Shown: positions 24,527-36,044 of the stretch, piece by piece
How positions within the stretch are numbered: position 1 is the stretch's first letter
How the letters are laid out: the number at the start of each line of letters is the position of its first letter
NCBI GenBank assembly: GCA_002270565.1
Contig: NQMI01000062.1
Coordinates: 124,001 to 188,000 of the forward strand
DNA length: 64,000 nt
Reading direction: 5' to 3'
Source of the DNA: Stenocarpella maydis
Taxonomy: Eukaryota; Ascomycota; Sordariomycetes; Diaporthales; Diaporthaceae
Translations under genes and position numbers: made by a program
Notes under the pieces: generated by a model
Database searches by the model: none
What the model was told of the DNA's origin: nothing
The model's input: the letters and a program-made list of their open reading frames with translations, nothing else

Positions 24527-24571
24527 GTACCCGTGTACCCTCCGTTTTTATGGGTGCGAATCTCCGCGTTC
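24527..24571 (-). repeat. Right terminal inverted repeat of the MULE
   Basis: On the plus strand it begins GTACCCGTGTACCCTCC and ends CTCCGCGTTC. It pairs with the left repeat over 45 bases with one mismatch. Confidence 0.93.
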
Positions 24572-24580
24572 TTGCGCATG
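24572..24580 (+). repeat. Right 9-bp target-site duplication (TTGCGCATG)
   Basis: Exact copy of the 9-mer at 21549-21557. On the minus strand it encodes part of the interrupted Hsp70 stretch that reads GYMRK before the break, and the same bases restart the protein on the far side. Confidence 0.92.
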
Positions 24581-26095
24581 TAGCCCTCACTCGTTTCCTG
24601 CTCTGGCTTGTTAGCATATCCATTGGGGTTGGAAGCTGCTCTTGCTTGGGTTGGCGGGGGACTCACCAGGCCGAGGCTGAAATCGGTGACCTGAATAACA
24701 GAGGCTACGACGGGCTCCAGTTCAGAGAATATTTTAGCCTGAAGGGCTGCTCCCTTGACGGCCGCTTCTTCGGCGTCAAAGTCCAGGTCGGAGGCTGGCT
24801 CACTCCGATGGAGGGCACCAAGAACCCAGGTAACCTTCCAGGTACTGTTATCAAGCGTTATAGGAAACAGGCGAGAGGAACGGGCGGCAGGGAAGTCTTA
24901 CCATGGGATATTTGCTGAAGCCGCCGACGGCCATAACCTTTGAGATGGTCGCAATGTTTGATGGGATATAGGGTGCTGCTGTCCTCAAGAAAGGTCTGCT
25001 CTCTTCCCATTCTATTGTCATATTCAAAGCATCTACTTGCTATTAGCGCAAGTAACTCCAAAATGTGCCAGAACGTACCGAACAAATCCTTTAGTGGTTC
25101 AAGGGTGCTTTCAGCAATGTTCCTGTAAATGTCGTAAGCCAAGTCCTCCCACTTGAACCTCGTCAATCCGGGGCAGTTCTTCAAAATTTCGGAGTGTAGA
25201 CAGAACGCAGATTGCCCAAACGACCGACGTCTCTGGATATCCTCGATGCTCTCCTCCAGAGTGACTTGCGCGTGCTGATCAAGGAGTGTCCCCTCGGCTG
25301 CACACTGGGCAGTGATACTGGCACAAATCAGCTTCAAGGCGGGATAGAAGGGAGGATGCTCGCGTCTCACTAGCCCACAAGCCGCCGGTTCACGGCACGG
25401 TCGCTGGTCGGCCTGGACACTGTTGCCAATATCTCAAAGACACCCACGTCGACATTGAGGACGGTCGCGTCGGTCTTGCTGGCGCCGAAATCCAGGACGA
25501 GGACGTTGACGTCGTCATCCGACGTTCCCACCCCGTATGCGAGAGCCGCGGCGGTCGACTCGTGAACGGGGCGGATTACATCTAGACCGACCGTGGCGCC
25601 GGCCTGTGTGACGGCGTGTTTTTGGTTGTCGCTGAAGCTGTTTGGCACGGTGACTATGGCATGTCCCACGTCTTGTCCGAGGATGGCCTCCGCTGTGTCT
25701 CTCAGCGTGCCCATCAGGATACCTGCTATTTGTTCCGGGGTAAATGTTTGTTCTTGTCCTCGTATGTCTATTTTGATGACTGGTTTACCCCCCTCCCCCC
25801 GGACCCGATAGCGCAGGGCTCTTGCTGTCTCCTGCACCCCGGGATCTGACCATCGCCGGCCAAGCAATGGTCGCACGTCGCATATAGTACGAGATGGATT
25901 GTCAGGCCTCTGTGCGTTTGCTTCTATGGGAAGGTGAGCTGGCACAAAATAGCTGGCATTAGATGGTTTGAATTATACCAACCTTTGCCCACCAGGACAC
26001 CCTGGTCTGTGAAAGCCACACAAGACGGCATAACGGCGAGAAGATCAAATTTGCCATCTCTCATTATGGCTACCCGCGAATTCAGCTAAGAGATT

Positions 26096-27331
26096 TTAGC
26101 GTAGTCATCTCAAAAGCTTCTTTACACTCTCCGAGAGGTGAAGGGATGGGCCTTCTTAATTGCTCCCGTTCAGGTGAGACTGACACTACCGATATCCTAG
26201 TAGTCGTCAACACGGATGTCAATTGAAATGGCTCGGAGTACTTGGAGAAGTTCAGGTTATATAACTGGTATAATACTGACAATACCAATGGCTGTAAGGA
26301 ACTCCGAGTTGTTTTTACCGCCGTAAGCGTGCCTTCGAGAAGTCAGAGCCAATAGCACACAAAAAAGCCCGAGTAATCCCCATATTTTTTTTCCTCTTCG
26401 TGGTGTTTTCATCTTCATGTCTTGTTCTATTCGTTTTTGAGTTGCTGAGAGATGTCGTTAAATTTAAACAGCAGGTCCCTGCACACATGAAAATTGGCAA
26501 CAGCCAGAGGCATGGTGATCAGTGAATGGCAAGCTCACAGGCTCAGTTTATAACACGAGGTTGATCCTGGTGATAGTCTGGAGGACACGTGTACTCACTC
26601 ATCCTACCAGGCAACAACATGTCCATCAAACACGACACCAAATGACAACCTCGTGCTGCATACGGGCGAGCTGACAGTGACTCAGAGAGAAGCACTGCCA
26701 AGTAGGAGGACTAGATCTACTAATACATCAAATATCTAATATACTGCAACAGTTGTACTGACTTGGCGAATTCGAGCTCTCCTTTGCCGAGGACTTCAAT
26801 CCCTGCCCGACTTGGAAACCTTGTCCCTGGGTAGTTTTAGCGGATGAAGAGGCCCTTGGGCGGTGATACAAAGCTCACAGCTGTGGGCCTAGCTAGATAT
26901 GCTTGTCATTTGAGGCCAGGTTGCACAAACGAGACAGCCTAACAACCGCCACTTATGGCCGGCCGCTTCTGGTTCTACCGTCCCTGACCGCTCAAGTGCC
27001 CTTTGCCCTTGACTGCTCCGTTCACCATTTTATCGTTGGGATTTCCATTTTTCTCACAGAATGCGTCATTGTAATTTAATAGTGTCTCACCATCTTTGTT
27101 CCGGTCTTCTTTCTAGGTTTGAGTGAAAAGTATGAAATCGGTCTTATGCAATAACAGAAACCAACCCGCCAGGCTGATAGCGTGTTCCAAAAACAGAAAG
27201 ATATCTGTTCGAGAGGCTTGAGACATAGCTTCTTTGAAGTTGTATATGACTCTGTACCAGAAATTTGACTTGCTAGGCCTGGATTGGAGCGTATATAAAG
27301 CAATCTCCAACGGGCATGGGAGGATTGGTCT
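26096..27331. other. Region upstream of the Hsp70-like gene, no clear gene
   Basis: It probably contained the first exon and promoter of the Hsp70-like gene. A minus-strand patch reading AISIDI near 26220 could be a worn remnant of the usual Hsp70 start but cannot be confirmed. The rest (26300-27330) is interspersed with stops in all frames; decayed upstream parts of the NLR-type gene may be present but are not recognisable. Confidence 0.4.
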
Positions 27332-28677
27332 GTGGAGCTGGACTTCGCACACCGAAGTATCTCAGACTTCCTAAAAGCCGATAAAGTCCAAAATAACATG
27401 CAAGTGAACTTGAGGTCATTCGGCGCAGTCAATGCTGTTGTGAACTTGATGATCAGCGACATCCTGTACGGCAATTCAACTTCGGTAAACAACGACCTGC
27501 GTTCTGGGATTAGGAGTACCGCCTACTTGCGAATAATGCACCATCATAATTTGATTCGGGAAACATTTACCTATATCGATCGCATTCGAGAATTGCTTTC
27601 TGCTACAAAGCCATATAATCCAGAACCTTCTGATTATACCCATCTATGGATCGATATCTGGAACGATACAATGACCGGGTGGGCAGCGATAGCTTTCTCA
27701 TACTCAGTGGCGGATTTCACGGAATCACTGGGGTTATTTCAAGGTGCATCTTCTGACCGGAAGGAACCCACGAGAAAAGATCGCTAGGTGTTGGACCCAT
27801 TGCATAAATTAACTGCGGTTGGCCTGATCGATTACCTATTATGCCTCATATCCATCGGCTCTCGACTCTCTGAGCAGCCGGAGACCATATCAACTCTCAC
27901 TTTCGTGTGTTTAGATAACTTCCGTGTTATAAACCAAGGTTCCTCTTCCCGACCTCTGCGCGTGCTCGAGGCCTTTTCTGACCATGGCTGGGCTTCTCCT
28001 GGTACCGCTACAAAGTGGCTCCCGGGCCCTTCCATCGGATTTAATATTGAAACCCTCAACCATCCTGCTGACCTGACCCCGTGGCATTGTTTTGTAGCTA
28101 AAATCTTCAAGAGGCGGTACATTCAGATGGAGAAAGACATGACTCTGGGCCATAGGGTACTCAACGGAATTTCATAACGCGAACTCAGTACGATGGCAAA
28201 CTACTCCAGCTGTTTCTTCGATTCAGACCTGATATGGAATTTTCGTTCAAGATCCGCGCCAATGACGAAGCGAAAACGCTCGGGTGAGGCTTTGTGCTCA
28301 GTTTAGACAAGCAAGGCTCGGTCGCGACATTCACAATCGAATGCCTTCAGGAGGAGGCAGATGCATACATAGAACCTTGCATAGAGAGCGACACTGATAT
28401 ACCATTAGAGCTCTAGAATGGAGCGGCTGCAGAGCGACACTTTTCTATGAGGGAGTTTGTTGAGCTTTCGTTATTTGACAACAAGGCCGAGCTCTGGGAG
28501 ATGATGGATGCTAAATTGGCGCTAAATTACGGATGTCGAGTGAATACATCCACCGAGTCAGATTCTACAAAAGTCAAGCTTGAAGACAGTAGTAACGAAA
28601 CCCAATCAACAGATGGAGAACATCATGGCGCGGACAAGAATTCAAAGCACGGTCTCCCCAGCAATCTTGGCTTATGA
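27332..28677 (+). pseudogene. C-terminal remnant of a NACHT/NLR-type STAND gene
   Basis: The frame at 27332-27787 opens VELDFAHRSISDFLKADKVQ, close to the FLHRTVRDFL signature found just after the NACHT domain in many fungal NLR-type proteins (DUF7791-type region). It runs into a single in-frame TAG at 27785, and the same frame continues to 28177 with LTPWHCFVAKIF, a motif seen in the C-terminal part of such proteins. After a frame change and further stops, 28180-28677 still reads as protein-like sequence (RFRPDMEFSFKIRANDEA, then MREFVELSLFDNKAELWEMM), ending in an acidic Ser/Thr tail. No P-loop NTPase domain or N-terminal effector domain is found upstream, so only the tail survives. The family assignment rests on short motifs and is moderate. 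Confidence 0.55.
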
Positions 28678-31380
28678 AATTACGTGGGTATGACACCCCG
28701 ATCGGCTGAAGGTTTATTGAGGAGTGAATACGTTAGGTAGTAGTAGTATGCTCTGGGGGTGTTGACAGGTAAGCCACCGGCTTGTCAGAACGGAGGGCTT
28801 CATCTTTTGATCTTCCCGCTCAAGAAATGATGATCAAACTGACGAAGATGCAGGTGTAATTCCTACCATATTGTTCACCTATATTCGGCAAAGGATTCTG
28901 AGGGCTTCCGGTTGAACGTATTAAATGGGAATGTCTAGGTTAGGAAGCGTTGACGGTCTGTACATTTATTTTCTTGCGTGAGCATTAACAGAGTTATGAT
29001 CAAACATTTTGTATATGCAATTACCTAGGTATGTCCGGATTTCCGTGACTGCAGAAACGGATAGTACACAGGTCTACATCGCGAGAAATCCAAACACCCT
29101 ACAACCAACAACCAATAACCACAATATCCAGATTATATCATATATGCCTACTTAGGATATAATTGGGTAATTAAGCGCGTTATTGGGCCATGGTTTGACG
29201 ATAGTATAACTGTGATGCTGGTGTTAGTACCGGCGTACCATCCAACTTTGTAGGTGTAAACCGTTACCAAATTTCCTTGTTCATCAGCAGACGATGCCAA
29301 TCCATCTCTGCGCCGGCATGCAAAGCTTCAAAACTGACCGCGAGACTTATGGAATATGTTTTTCCAAGGCTCTGTTCTTTGTTTATAAAAAGAATGCTAA
29401 TCGCTCGATTCTTATTTTGGAAACAGCCAGTTCTTAATTTGTGTTCTGAGAAAACGTGTTGTATGCCCACTACTGACTGTGCACCGGAACTACCACGGCA
29501 CAGAAATGCGAAGGCTGGACACCGAGAAGCCATCAGTGATACCGATCTCCTGTTCCTCAAAAGAATATTTAATTTCATCTAGCAAATAGATGTCATGGAC
29601 TCGCAGGTATTTGCCAGGATAGAACAGCGTAGACTACTGGTTTCACGAACTGCGATAGTGAACATGGATAGATGGATGGGTTTGCGCTTGGCTTTCGAGC
29701 TTACCTAGGTATATCACCAGAAGGGGAGCTCGAAATGAGACAGCGGAGTCACCGTTAGGCCCTTTTCCGTGTCAACATACAGATCTACAGGGAGGCCGAG
29801 GATGTCATCTTGGCGGGGAGTCTCGACCAGTAATCGGGTGCTATTCTATACGGCCCAGGGGCTATCGCAGCGCTATTATTGTGGCTTGATTGGTGGCTGG
29901 GCTTTCTTCAATCATTACCGTGCCCCTAGCCTTTGGCATGGGCAGTACCCGAAGTAACATACGACGGCTGGAACTCAGCCTTGAGTTGGACACCAGTCTC
30001 ACTTCCCAGAGACGAGCGCGGGGCCAGACCCTGACAAGGATAAATCGGGACGAAGGTGAAGAGGGCAACCCGGATGGAAGGTAATATCTGATACCGCTCG
30101 TAGAACTGCTGGTAAACAAAACTTGTCGACCTGCAGCACCTGTCGCTGACAATTGGGTTTCGGGTGCCCAACATGAGGGCTGAGCCAGTGAGTGGTCACT
30201 TAAATGCTCAGTATGTTGGTGATATTAACTTCTATAGCGCATCTAAGGGCCTCCAAGCCCTACGAACCATCCATGGAGCTCTGTGCTCTGGGCCAGACGC
30301 CTACGAAGCATACGAGGGCTGACACGCCTCGGCCTGCGTGTGATCTTCGCACCCCACAACGCACACGACTGGATTTCCCGTGCACTTCGTCGAGATGATC
30401 CAACTATACAGCAAACCATGCATTTGGTAAACAGTCTGCGAGCTTCTATGCTCCTCAATGGTCAGGCACACGGTAACAAAGCATTACAATGGCCAGAAAC
30501 GGCCTGAACGTCATAGAGATTGAGTGCGACGACAGTTGGGACGAGGCCACGGAGCAACACATACATCATGAGTGACCTATTGACAGTTATTTCCAAATGT
30601 GTCCAAATACGCTCGCTCTCTCCCAAAACGATAAATGACCAGAACTGCACTGCCTTTGAGGAGCTTAGTTTCGCCAAGCCAGTTCAGAAGATATCTGATT
30701 GTACGGGACAGGGAGCATCGACGACCGTTCCCACCCCGGCAAAGTGGCTCGGATGGATACCTGGCGAAACAAAAAACGGATCCATACTGGACCCGCGCAT
30801 CACCAGAAGTCACGATTGCTCATATGAAGTTGTGGAATATGGCGCTCGAGACCCGCAAAATGTGGGCTCCTGTCAAGGTGGGACGGAAACAAGCATTCGG
30901 ACACTAGACCCAAACTTAAGTTGGCCGTCGACTTGGCGATGGGACGAAAACACAGGGACAGGGTCGGTATCGCACCTCAATATACCTTGCCTCTGAAGGG
31001 GTTGTCAGTCTACTGACCCCAGTGTAGTTGTGCCGGCCACGCCGCAGGGAGGGATACCGCCGTCATCTGGGGGGCGCCTCATGAGTCAATTTGGAACTAC
31101 CGCCCCTGGCCCCGCAGCTTACATTGCCATCGCGAGATTGTTCAGGCCGGTCGTGACCCTCATTAAGACTGGCGTGTCTTGTGTGTTCTTGTGTCCGACC
31201 CTGCTGCTGTCATGTATAAACAGCATTAACTAGCCTGCGGGACAGTGGGCTTTTTGTGGAGGCCAGTCTCTCTTCAAATGTTCCCTCACTTCTAATCACT
31301 TGTAAATACCGTCACAAGTTTTTCACTGGTTCGAAGAACATCCACTCGTTTCGCTACAGTCCTCAAACCTCCCATCAGAA
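28678..31380. other. Intergenic region, no supportable gene
   Basis: About 2.7 kb with only short frames lacking recognisable domains (for example 30520-30996 on the plus strand). Two copies of the palindromic decamer TACCTAGGTA occur at 29022-29031 and 29702-29711. The last 150 bases form the CT-rich leader of the lipocalin-like gene. Confidence 0.45.
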
Positions 31381-31538
31381 ATGAGATCAGACATCATCTC
31401 TGCCCTCGCGGGCACTTACGCTCTCTTGAACGTCACAGTGTGAGTTTTCTCCTTCGCAAACACAAGACAATGCGAAAAGAAAAAGGAAAGGCGTGGGAAA
31501 ACCAGCCTTCGACGGGCTCCCGAGTCCTAGCACTAAAN

Positions 31539-31623
<85 letters not shown>

Positions 31624-31947
31624 GGCTCCCTCGCACCCCCGCCTCTCCCCGACCAGACACCTCTCTTCTCTCTCTCACCTTGCTCGCTAACACATATCAC
31701 TTCCAGCCTCCTCTGCTACGCAGGCCCCCTCTCCGTCAGCGACGCAGTCCCCGCGGACGAGACATCGGGCCAGGTCATCCACGGGCCCCTGGATGTGGCC
31801 ACCATCCCGGCGTGGGTCGGCACCAGCCAGGCGAGGAACTACACCGTCTTCGAGGACCCCAACGGCGAGACGCTGCTCAGGATCACGTCGCCGCGGCCGA
31901 CGGGCACGGCGAACCTGTGGTGGCGGAAGCTGCCCTCGCGGATATGA
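31381..31947 (+). CDS. Small lipocalin-like domain protein
   Basis: Two exons, 31381-31439 and 31707-31947, give 99 residues. The splice (GTGAGT...TTCCAG) joins LLNVT-V-LLCYAGPLSV in frame. The N-terminus (LAGTYALLN) matches the GTW/GTY start of the lipocalin-like barrel, and GQVIHGPLDVATIPAWVGTSQARNY followed by TLLRITSPRP and LWWRKLP matches its later strands, in which VxHxxxxSxxPxWVGTxQxR is conserved. Relatives usually have 130-170 residues; the segment between LLN and YAGP is missing here, so either this is a minimal form, an exon was not recognised, or part was lost. The 267-base intron contains a CA repeat of about 83 bases. Members often sit in metabolite gene clusters, but no such cluster is nearby. 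Function unknown. Confidence 0.65.
31539..31621. repeat. CA microsatellite in the lipocalin-like intron
   Basis: A pure CA run of about 41 units, preceded by an ambiguous base (N at 31538), so the true length is uncertain. Confidence 0.95.
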
Positions 31948-32249
31948 CGTGGAGGGTGTAGTGTGAGGGAGGCATAGGTTTCGGTTGTTCTCTTGTATAT
32001 TTACTCTCTTCGTCATATATAGCCTTGTATAACATCCAGGAATGGGCAGCGTGTTGGTATATGGGCGCTTTCAAGAATCAAACAGTCAGTGTCCGATGCT
32101 CCTGAAAGCACTGCTTTATGTCTGCGCACCTCGCCTCAAGCATCTCATCTGCAAGCTGTCAGACCCGTGGATGCACTTGCTCATAACATTTGTTTTATAT
32201 TCATAACATCGCCTCTTTCTACTCACTCTTCTCTACTGTTTACTCAGGT
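31948..32249. other. 3' spacer between convergent genes
   Basis: About 300 bases separating the lipocalin-like stop from the LeuRS stop. No gene; it should hold both terminators. Confidence 0.5.
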
Positions 32250-35200
32250 CTATTCCTCAAAGTTCTCCAGCAAAAAGCTCGGTACCCCAGGCACGGCATT
32301 GTCACCGATGGGGCTCGTGATGTCAACCTCCTTGCCGCCATCCGTCAGATCGTTACCCTTCTTGGTGCCCTCCTGGATCTTGATGACCACGATCCTTTGG
32401 AAGCCCGTCGACCTCTTCAGGCCCGGCACCATGGCCAGCAGCGTCTTCTGCTCGTCAAAGGCGAGCTTGCGCTCCAGCACCACCGAGGCGTCCTCGCCCG
32501 CTTGCAGGCGCTTCTTGAGCTGCATGACGAAGGGCATCGCCTTCTTCATCTCGCCCATCTTCCCGATCTTCCCGTTGAGCTCCTTCTCGTTCGTGATGGA
32601 CTTGGTGGTCGTGTCCCAGTTCTCGCGCAGCAAGTCGACGTACTTCTCTTGCCAGGCAGGGAACTTGTCGGTTGTGAAGATTCTAGGATTCTTGTCAGCC
32701 ACATGCGCTGGTCGCAAAATCATATGGGCGTGATCAGTGGGTCCAATCCAACTTACGTCAACTGTTTGGGCTTCTTTGGGTCATAGACAGTCTCCTTGCC
32801 CTTGGCCTTTTTCTTCAGCTGGGCTGATTCGGCGCTGTTGATGCTGCTGGATGTGTGGCGGACATATTCACGGGCAGCTGACAGAGCCGGGTTCACGGTT
32901 GGCACCTCGGGGAACTGAGCCAGCTGGATGGACTGAGGCTTCTTCAGAATATCCAGCCAAATCCACTCGCAAAAGTGTGGCGCAATGACGGCCAGAACCA
33001 GGGCCTGCAGCTCAAAGTACCGGAAAATCAGGTCCTTGTGCATCTTTATACCTGCGCCTATGCAAGCCTCACGGTAGAAGTCCCTTGCCGAAGTGAAGTC
33101 AAACCATGCAGCCTTCAGCGCCAGCTTGTAGTTCGTGGCGGTGTACTCCTTCTTCGCCTCGGCGGCTAGCGCATTCAACTCGTTGTCGAACAGAACGTCC
33201 TGGTACGAGTTCAGAGGTCCGGTCCTCAGCTCTGGGTCCTTGGAGACTTCGTCGATCCATTCCTTATTGTTGAACAGACGGAGGACACCGTTGTCGGCGA
33301 CATCTTCCTCGAAGTTGGCATCGGTGTTGGCATCACCAGCATCTGCCAGGGCAATACGGGCGGCGTCGGCCCCGTACTTCTTGACAGTGTCATCCAGAGT
33401 CATGAAGTTTCCGGTCGACTTGGACATCTTGGCGCCGTTCAGCATCAGATGTCCGTTAGCACGAACTCCACGGGGCCAGTACTCCGGAGGGAACAGAGCA
33501 ATGTGGTTGTAAAGGAAGACTTGTGCAAGGGCGGTCAGTGATCTTCCATAGGCGGCAAACATCTCGAATCATGCAGAAGGCGGCATCGATGGCTTGCTGG
33601 GTCCACTCACAAGTAAGATGGTTAGGAATCAAGTCCTTTCCACTGACACGCACATCCAGAGGGTACCAATACTCAAAGTCACGGCGCATACCCTCGAGGG
33701 TTGCCTTTGGGATCTTGGACTTCTCCAAAACCTCGTCGCTCAGCTCCCTCCTGCAGAAGATGTAGTCCCAGACCTCGTCCACCATCTGCTCGGGTGCAAT
33801 CTTGCCCTTGCCCTGAGACCGTCCGAAGAGATCAGTGTGCAGCCACGGGACAATAGTGTAGTAGCTCATGTAGATCGTGGAGTCACTCAGGGACTCGACC
33901 AGGAAAGTAGGGTCGAATGGTAGCTTCGAGCCCAGACCGTAGGTCCTTGCGCATGCCCATTGGTTCAGCCAGTTCAGGACACCGACGAAGGCATTCCTAG
34001 TCTCGGCAGAGTAGGTGTGCAGGTTGTTTTGGACCCAGTCGATTGCCTGGTCCCTCCACTGTTCCTCGCCGTAGTTGATGTACCACTGGTCCATCAGGGC
34101 TACGATACACTGGAGAAAGGTGATTGTTAGCTCCAAGGGAACAAGATTACAAAGGCCGGGCTATCGCTCACCTTGTCACCAGACCTGCTGACAACAGCAC
34201 CCTCGGGCTCAGCGTAGGCGAATGCCTCGCCAGCTTCAATCAGGTCGTTTCGGACTTTGGGCTTCGCAGTCTCGACCTTCTCGCCCTTGTACTTGCCGAC
34301 CAGGAGAGTTCCCTGGTAGAAGCCCTCCTTGTAAGCCAGCTCCTTGGCATCGGCCAGGGGCTTTGTGTCCTTGGGTGATGCGATCTTCAGCTTCTCGACC
34401 AGGGTCTTGGCGCAAATGTCTCCATAGCTGGGGGTGGAGATGATGGGGAAAATTTCCAGCTCGGCCCACTCCTTCTGAATTCCGTAGAAATCGGCCTTCT
34501 TGGCCAGCTCCCGGACGGTTGCGTAGTCATCAGGCGAGTCTGACGGAACGCTGGTAACTACACCTGTTCCCTTGGTCTCGAGGACTGTGTCCATGGGCAG
34601 GATGCGGACACCGTCCTTGTGCAGCGACAGAGGGGCGTGCACCAAGGTGCCGATGCAGTCAGCACCTTTTAGGTCGGCCTTGGATGTGGGAACGACGCCA
34701 TCCTCCTTCAGCTTTCCTTGGAAGGCCATGTTGCGAGCGGCACGGTCCGTTATGACATAGTAGTCGTTGTCGGAGGCTTGGTAGATACCATAGATGAGCT
34801 TCGGTCCGACGTAACATGATGTCTGCCCGTACATGGTCTCTGGTCGCAGCGTCGCAGGGACGAAGAAGACATTGGAGCCCTCGGGGAGCTTCCCCTTGAT
34901 GGCCTCAGCGGCCTTGGGGGCCCATTCCAGGACCTTCAGCTTCAGAGCGGTGTACTCCTGAGGTCCAACACCTTCTCCCTCACTCCGGTCGTGGTCCATA
35001 CAAGGCTGGCCGTCCTTGACAGAGTAAATCGTGTATCGCTTTCCGAACTTGATCTTGCCCAGCTCCTTCAGACGGATCATTTGCCACCTGACAAAGGCTG
35101 AGAATCGGTTGTTAGCTAGGAAACCCCCCCGCGAGCAGCTAATTCCAGCAAATACTCACCATCGTAGTAAGGGTTCGCATCAGTGGTGACAAATTGTCTC

Positions 35201-36044
35201 CTCCAGTCGATCCTGCAGCCCAAGGCAGAGAGATCCCGCTTGCACAGGGGAGGGAAGAACTCCAGCCAGTAGTTCGCGTCGGCAAACCTGTGGATCTCGC
35301 TCCTTGGAATGCCGACCGACTCCATAATCTGGAACTGGTACTTGGCCTTTACCGTCTTCGCGTTCGCCTTGCCCTTGGTGGCCTTGAATTTTGTGACGTC
35401 CTCGTTCTTGGCCTGGACGGTCTTGCCTGCACCATCCGGCTTTTCTATTGGGACCTCGGTGTCCTCGTCGTACCCTTCGAACTCCTGGCCAAACAGCTTG
35501 ACCTCGTTTGCGATCTTGTCGGCGGATGCGCGAATGGGCAGACCGGTGCAGTGGTAACCTTGTGGCCACAGGACCCTCTTGCCTTGCATCCTCTCCCACC
35601 CGGCCATGAACTCAATCTTGCTGTCGGAGAACGCGTGGCCGACGTGCAGAACGCCGTTCCTGCCCGGGATCCCATGTCAGCAGCACATTCTTATAGCCCG
35701 CTGGCACTGCGTTCCTCCAGTATCCAATGTGGACGGGTTGAGGTGAGGTTGGCGCACATGTAAGGATATGCGATGGTACCGAAGAACTTTGGATATTTCT
35801 CTCGAAGCTCCTGAGGACTGATCGAGTGCAGGGGTATCTCGTCGGTCGATGGGGCATCTGGCCGGAAGACACCGTCGGCCTCCCATTTCGCTTGGATTTT
35901 CTTCTCCCAAGCCACCAGGGCGTCTCGTTTCTCGGTCTAGACAGAACATGTAAGCACAGATGAGGATATCTTGGCGGAAGGGGGACGTACACCCTTGAGC
36001 TCCTTCGTCTTGGACACGGGGACGACGACGCTTGGGGCCGCCAT
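32250..36044 (-). CDS. Cytosolic leucyl-tRNA synthetase
   Basis: Seven exons on the minus strand (35991-36044, 35758-35936, 35160-35659, 34172-35097, 33611-34109, 32757-33519, 32250-32682) give 1117 residues, normal for eukaryotic cytosolic LeuRS. All six junctions keep the frame and rebuild conserved text such as AYPYM/NGVLHVGH, DANPYYD/AFVRWQ and NHLT/FFLYNHIALF. Class I signature HVGH lies near residue 83 and KMSKS near 750. The editing-domain motif TLRPETMYG is near 328, so the CP1 proofreading domain that removes mischarged residues is present. The protein charges tRNA-Leu with leucine in the cytosol, and in yeast LeuRS also senses leucine for TORC1. No organellar targeting sequence precedes MAAPSVVVPVSKTKELKG. 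The start lies 508 bases from a divergent mitochondrial-type gene. Confidence 0.97.

Larger units (their letters stand above)
21558..24571 (+). mobile_element. Mutator-like DNA transposon (MULE), 3014 bp, RIP-degraded
   Basis: The element is bounded by 45-bp terminal inverted repeats (41 perfect bases, one mismatch, three more matches) and a 9-bp direct duplication of target DNA. Its interior is AT-rich and carries the remains of a transposase on the plus strand with many TAG/TAA stops, as expected from CpA-to-TpA RIP changes. It sits inside the exon of the Hsp70-like gene encoding the start of the substrate-binding domain, five codons after an intron. The duplicated flanks are still identical, yet the interior is heavily mutated, suggesting rapid point mutation after a comparatively recent insertion. 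It can no longer encode its own transposase. Confidence 0.92.
20583..26095 (-). pseudogene. Divergent Hsp70-like gene, split by a Mutator-like element
   Basis: Reading the minus strand, pieces of one Hsp70 occur in order. Nucleotide-binding domain: VAIMRDGKFDLLA and PSCVAFTD near 26000-26080; NAQRPDNPSRTICDVRPLLGRR, IVTVPNSFSDNQKHAV and VHESTAAALAYGVG at 25370-25945; HPPFYPALKLIC and VMAVGGFSKYPM at 24870-25365; FDAEEAAVKGAALQAKIF and VTDFSLGL near 24690-24800. The substrate-binding domain resumes on the far side of the element with MRKIIRHGTPVPVRK and FEGDRMIARDNTLMG (21300-21557), DHILKVSV, DKGTGTDN, then the helical lid (ISESEYDLFEQFPG; IQETREWLANKADT) down to 20583. Several GT-AG introns separate these blocks. 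The phosphate-2 loop reads LDFGASKTDA rather than DxGGGTxD, so ATPase ability is doubtful. A frameshift with stops sits near 25365. The N-terminal DLGTT exon was not found. The 3-kb insertion destroys the gene. Confidence 0.85.
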
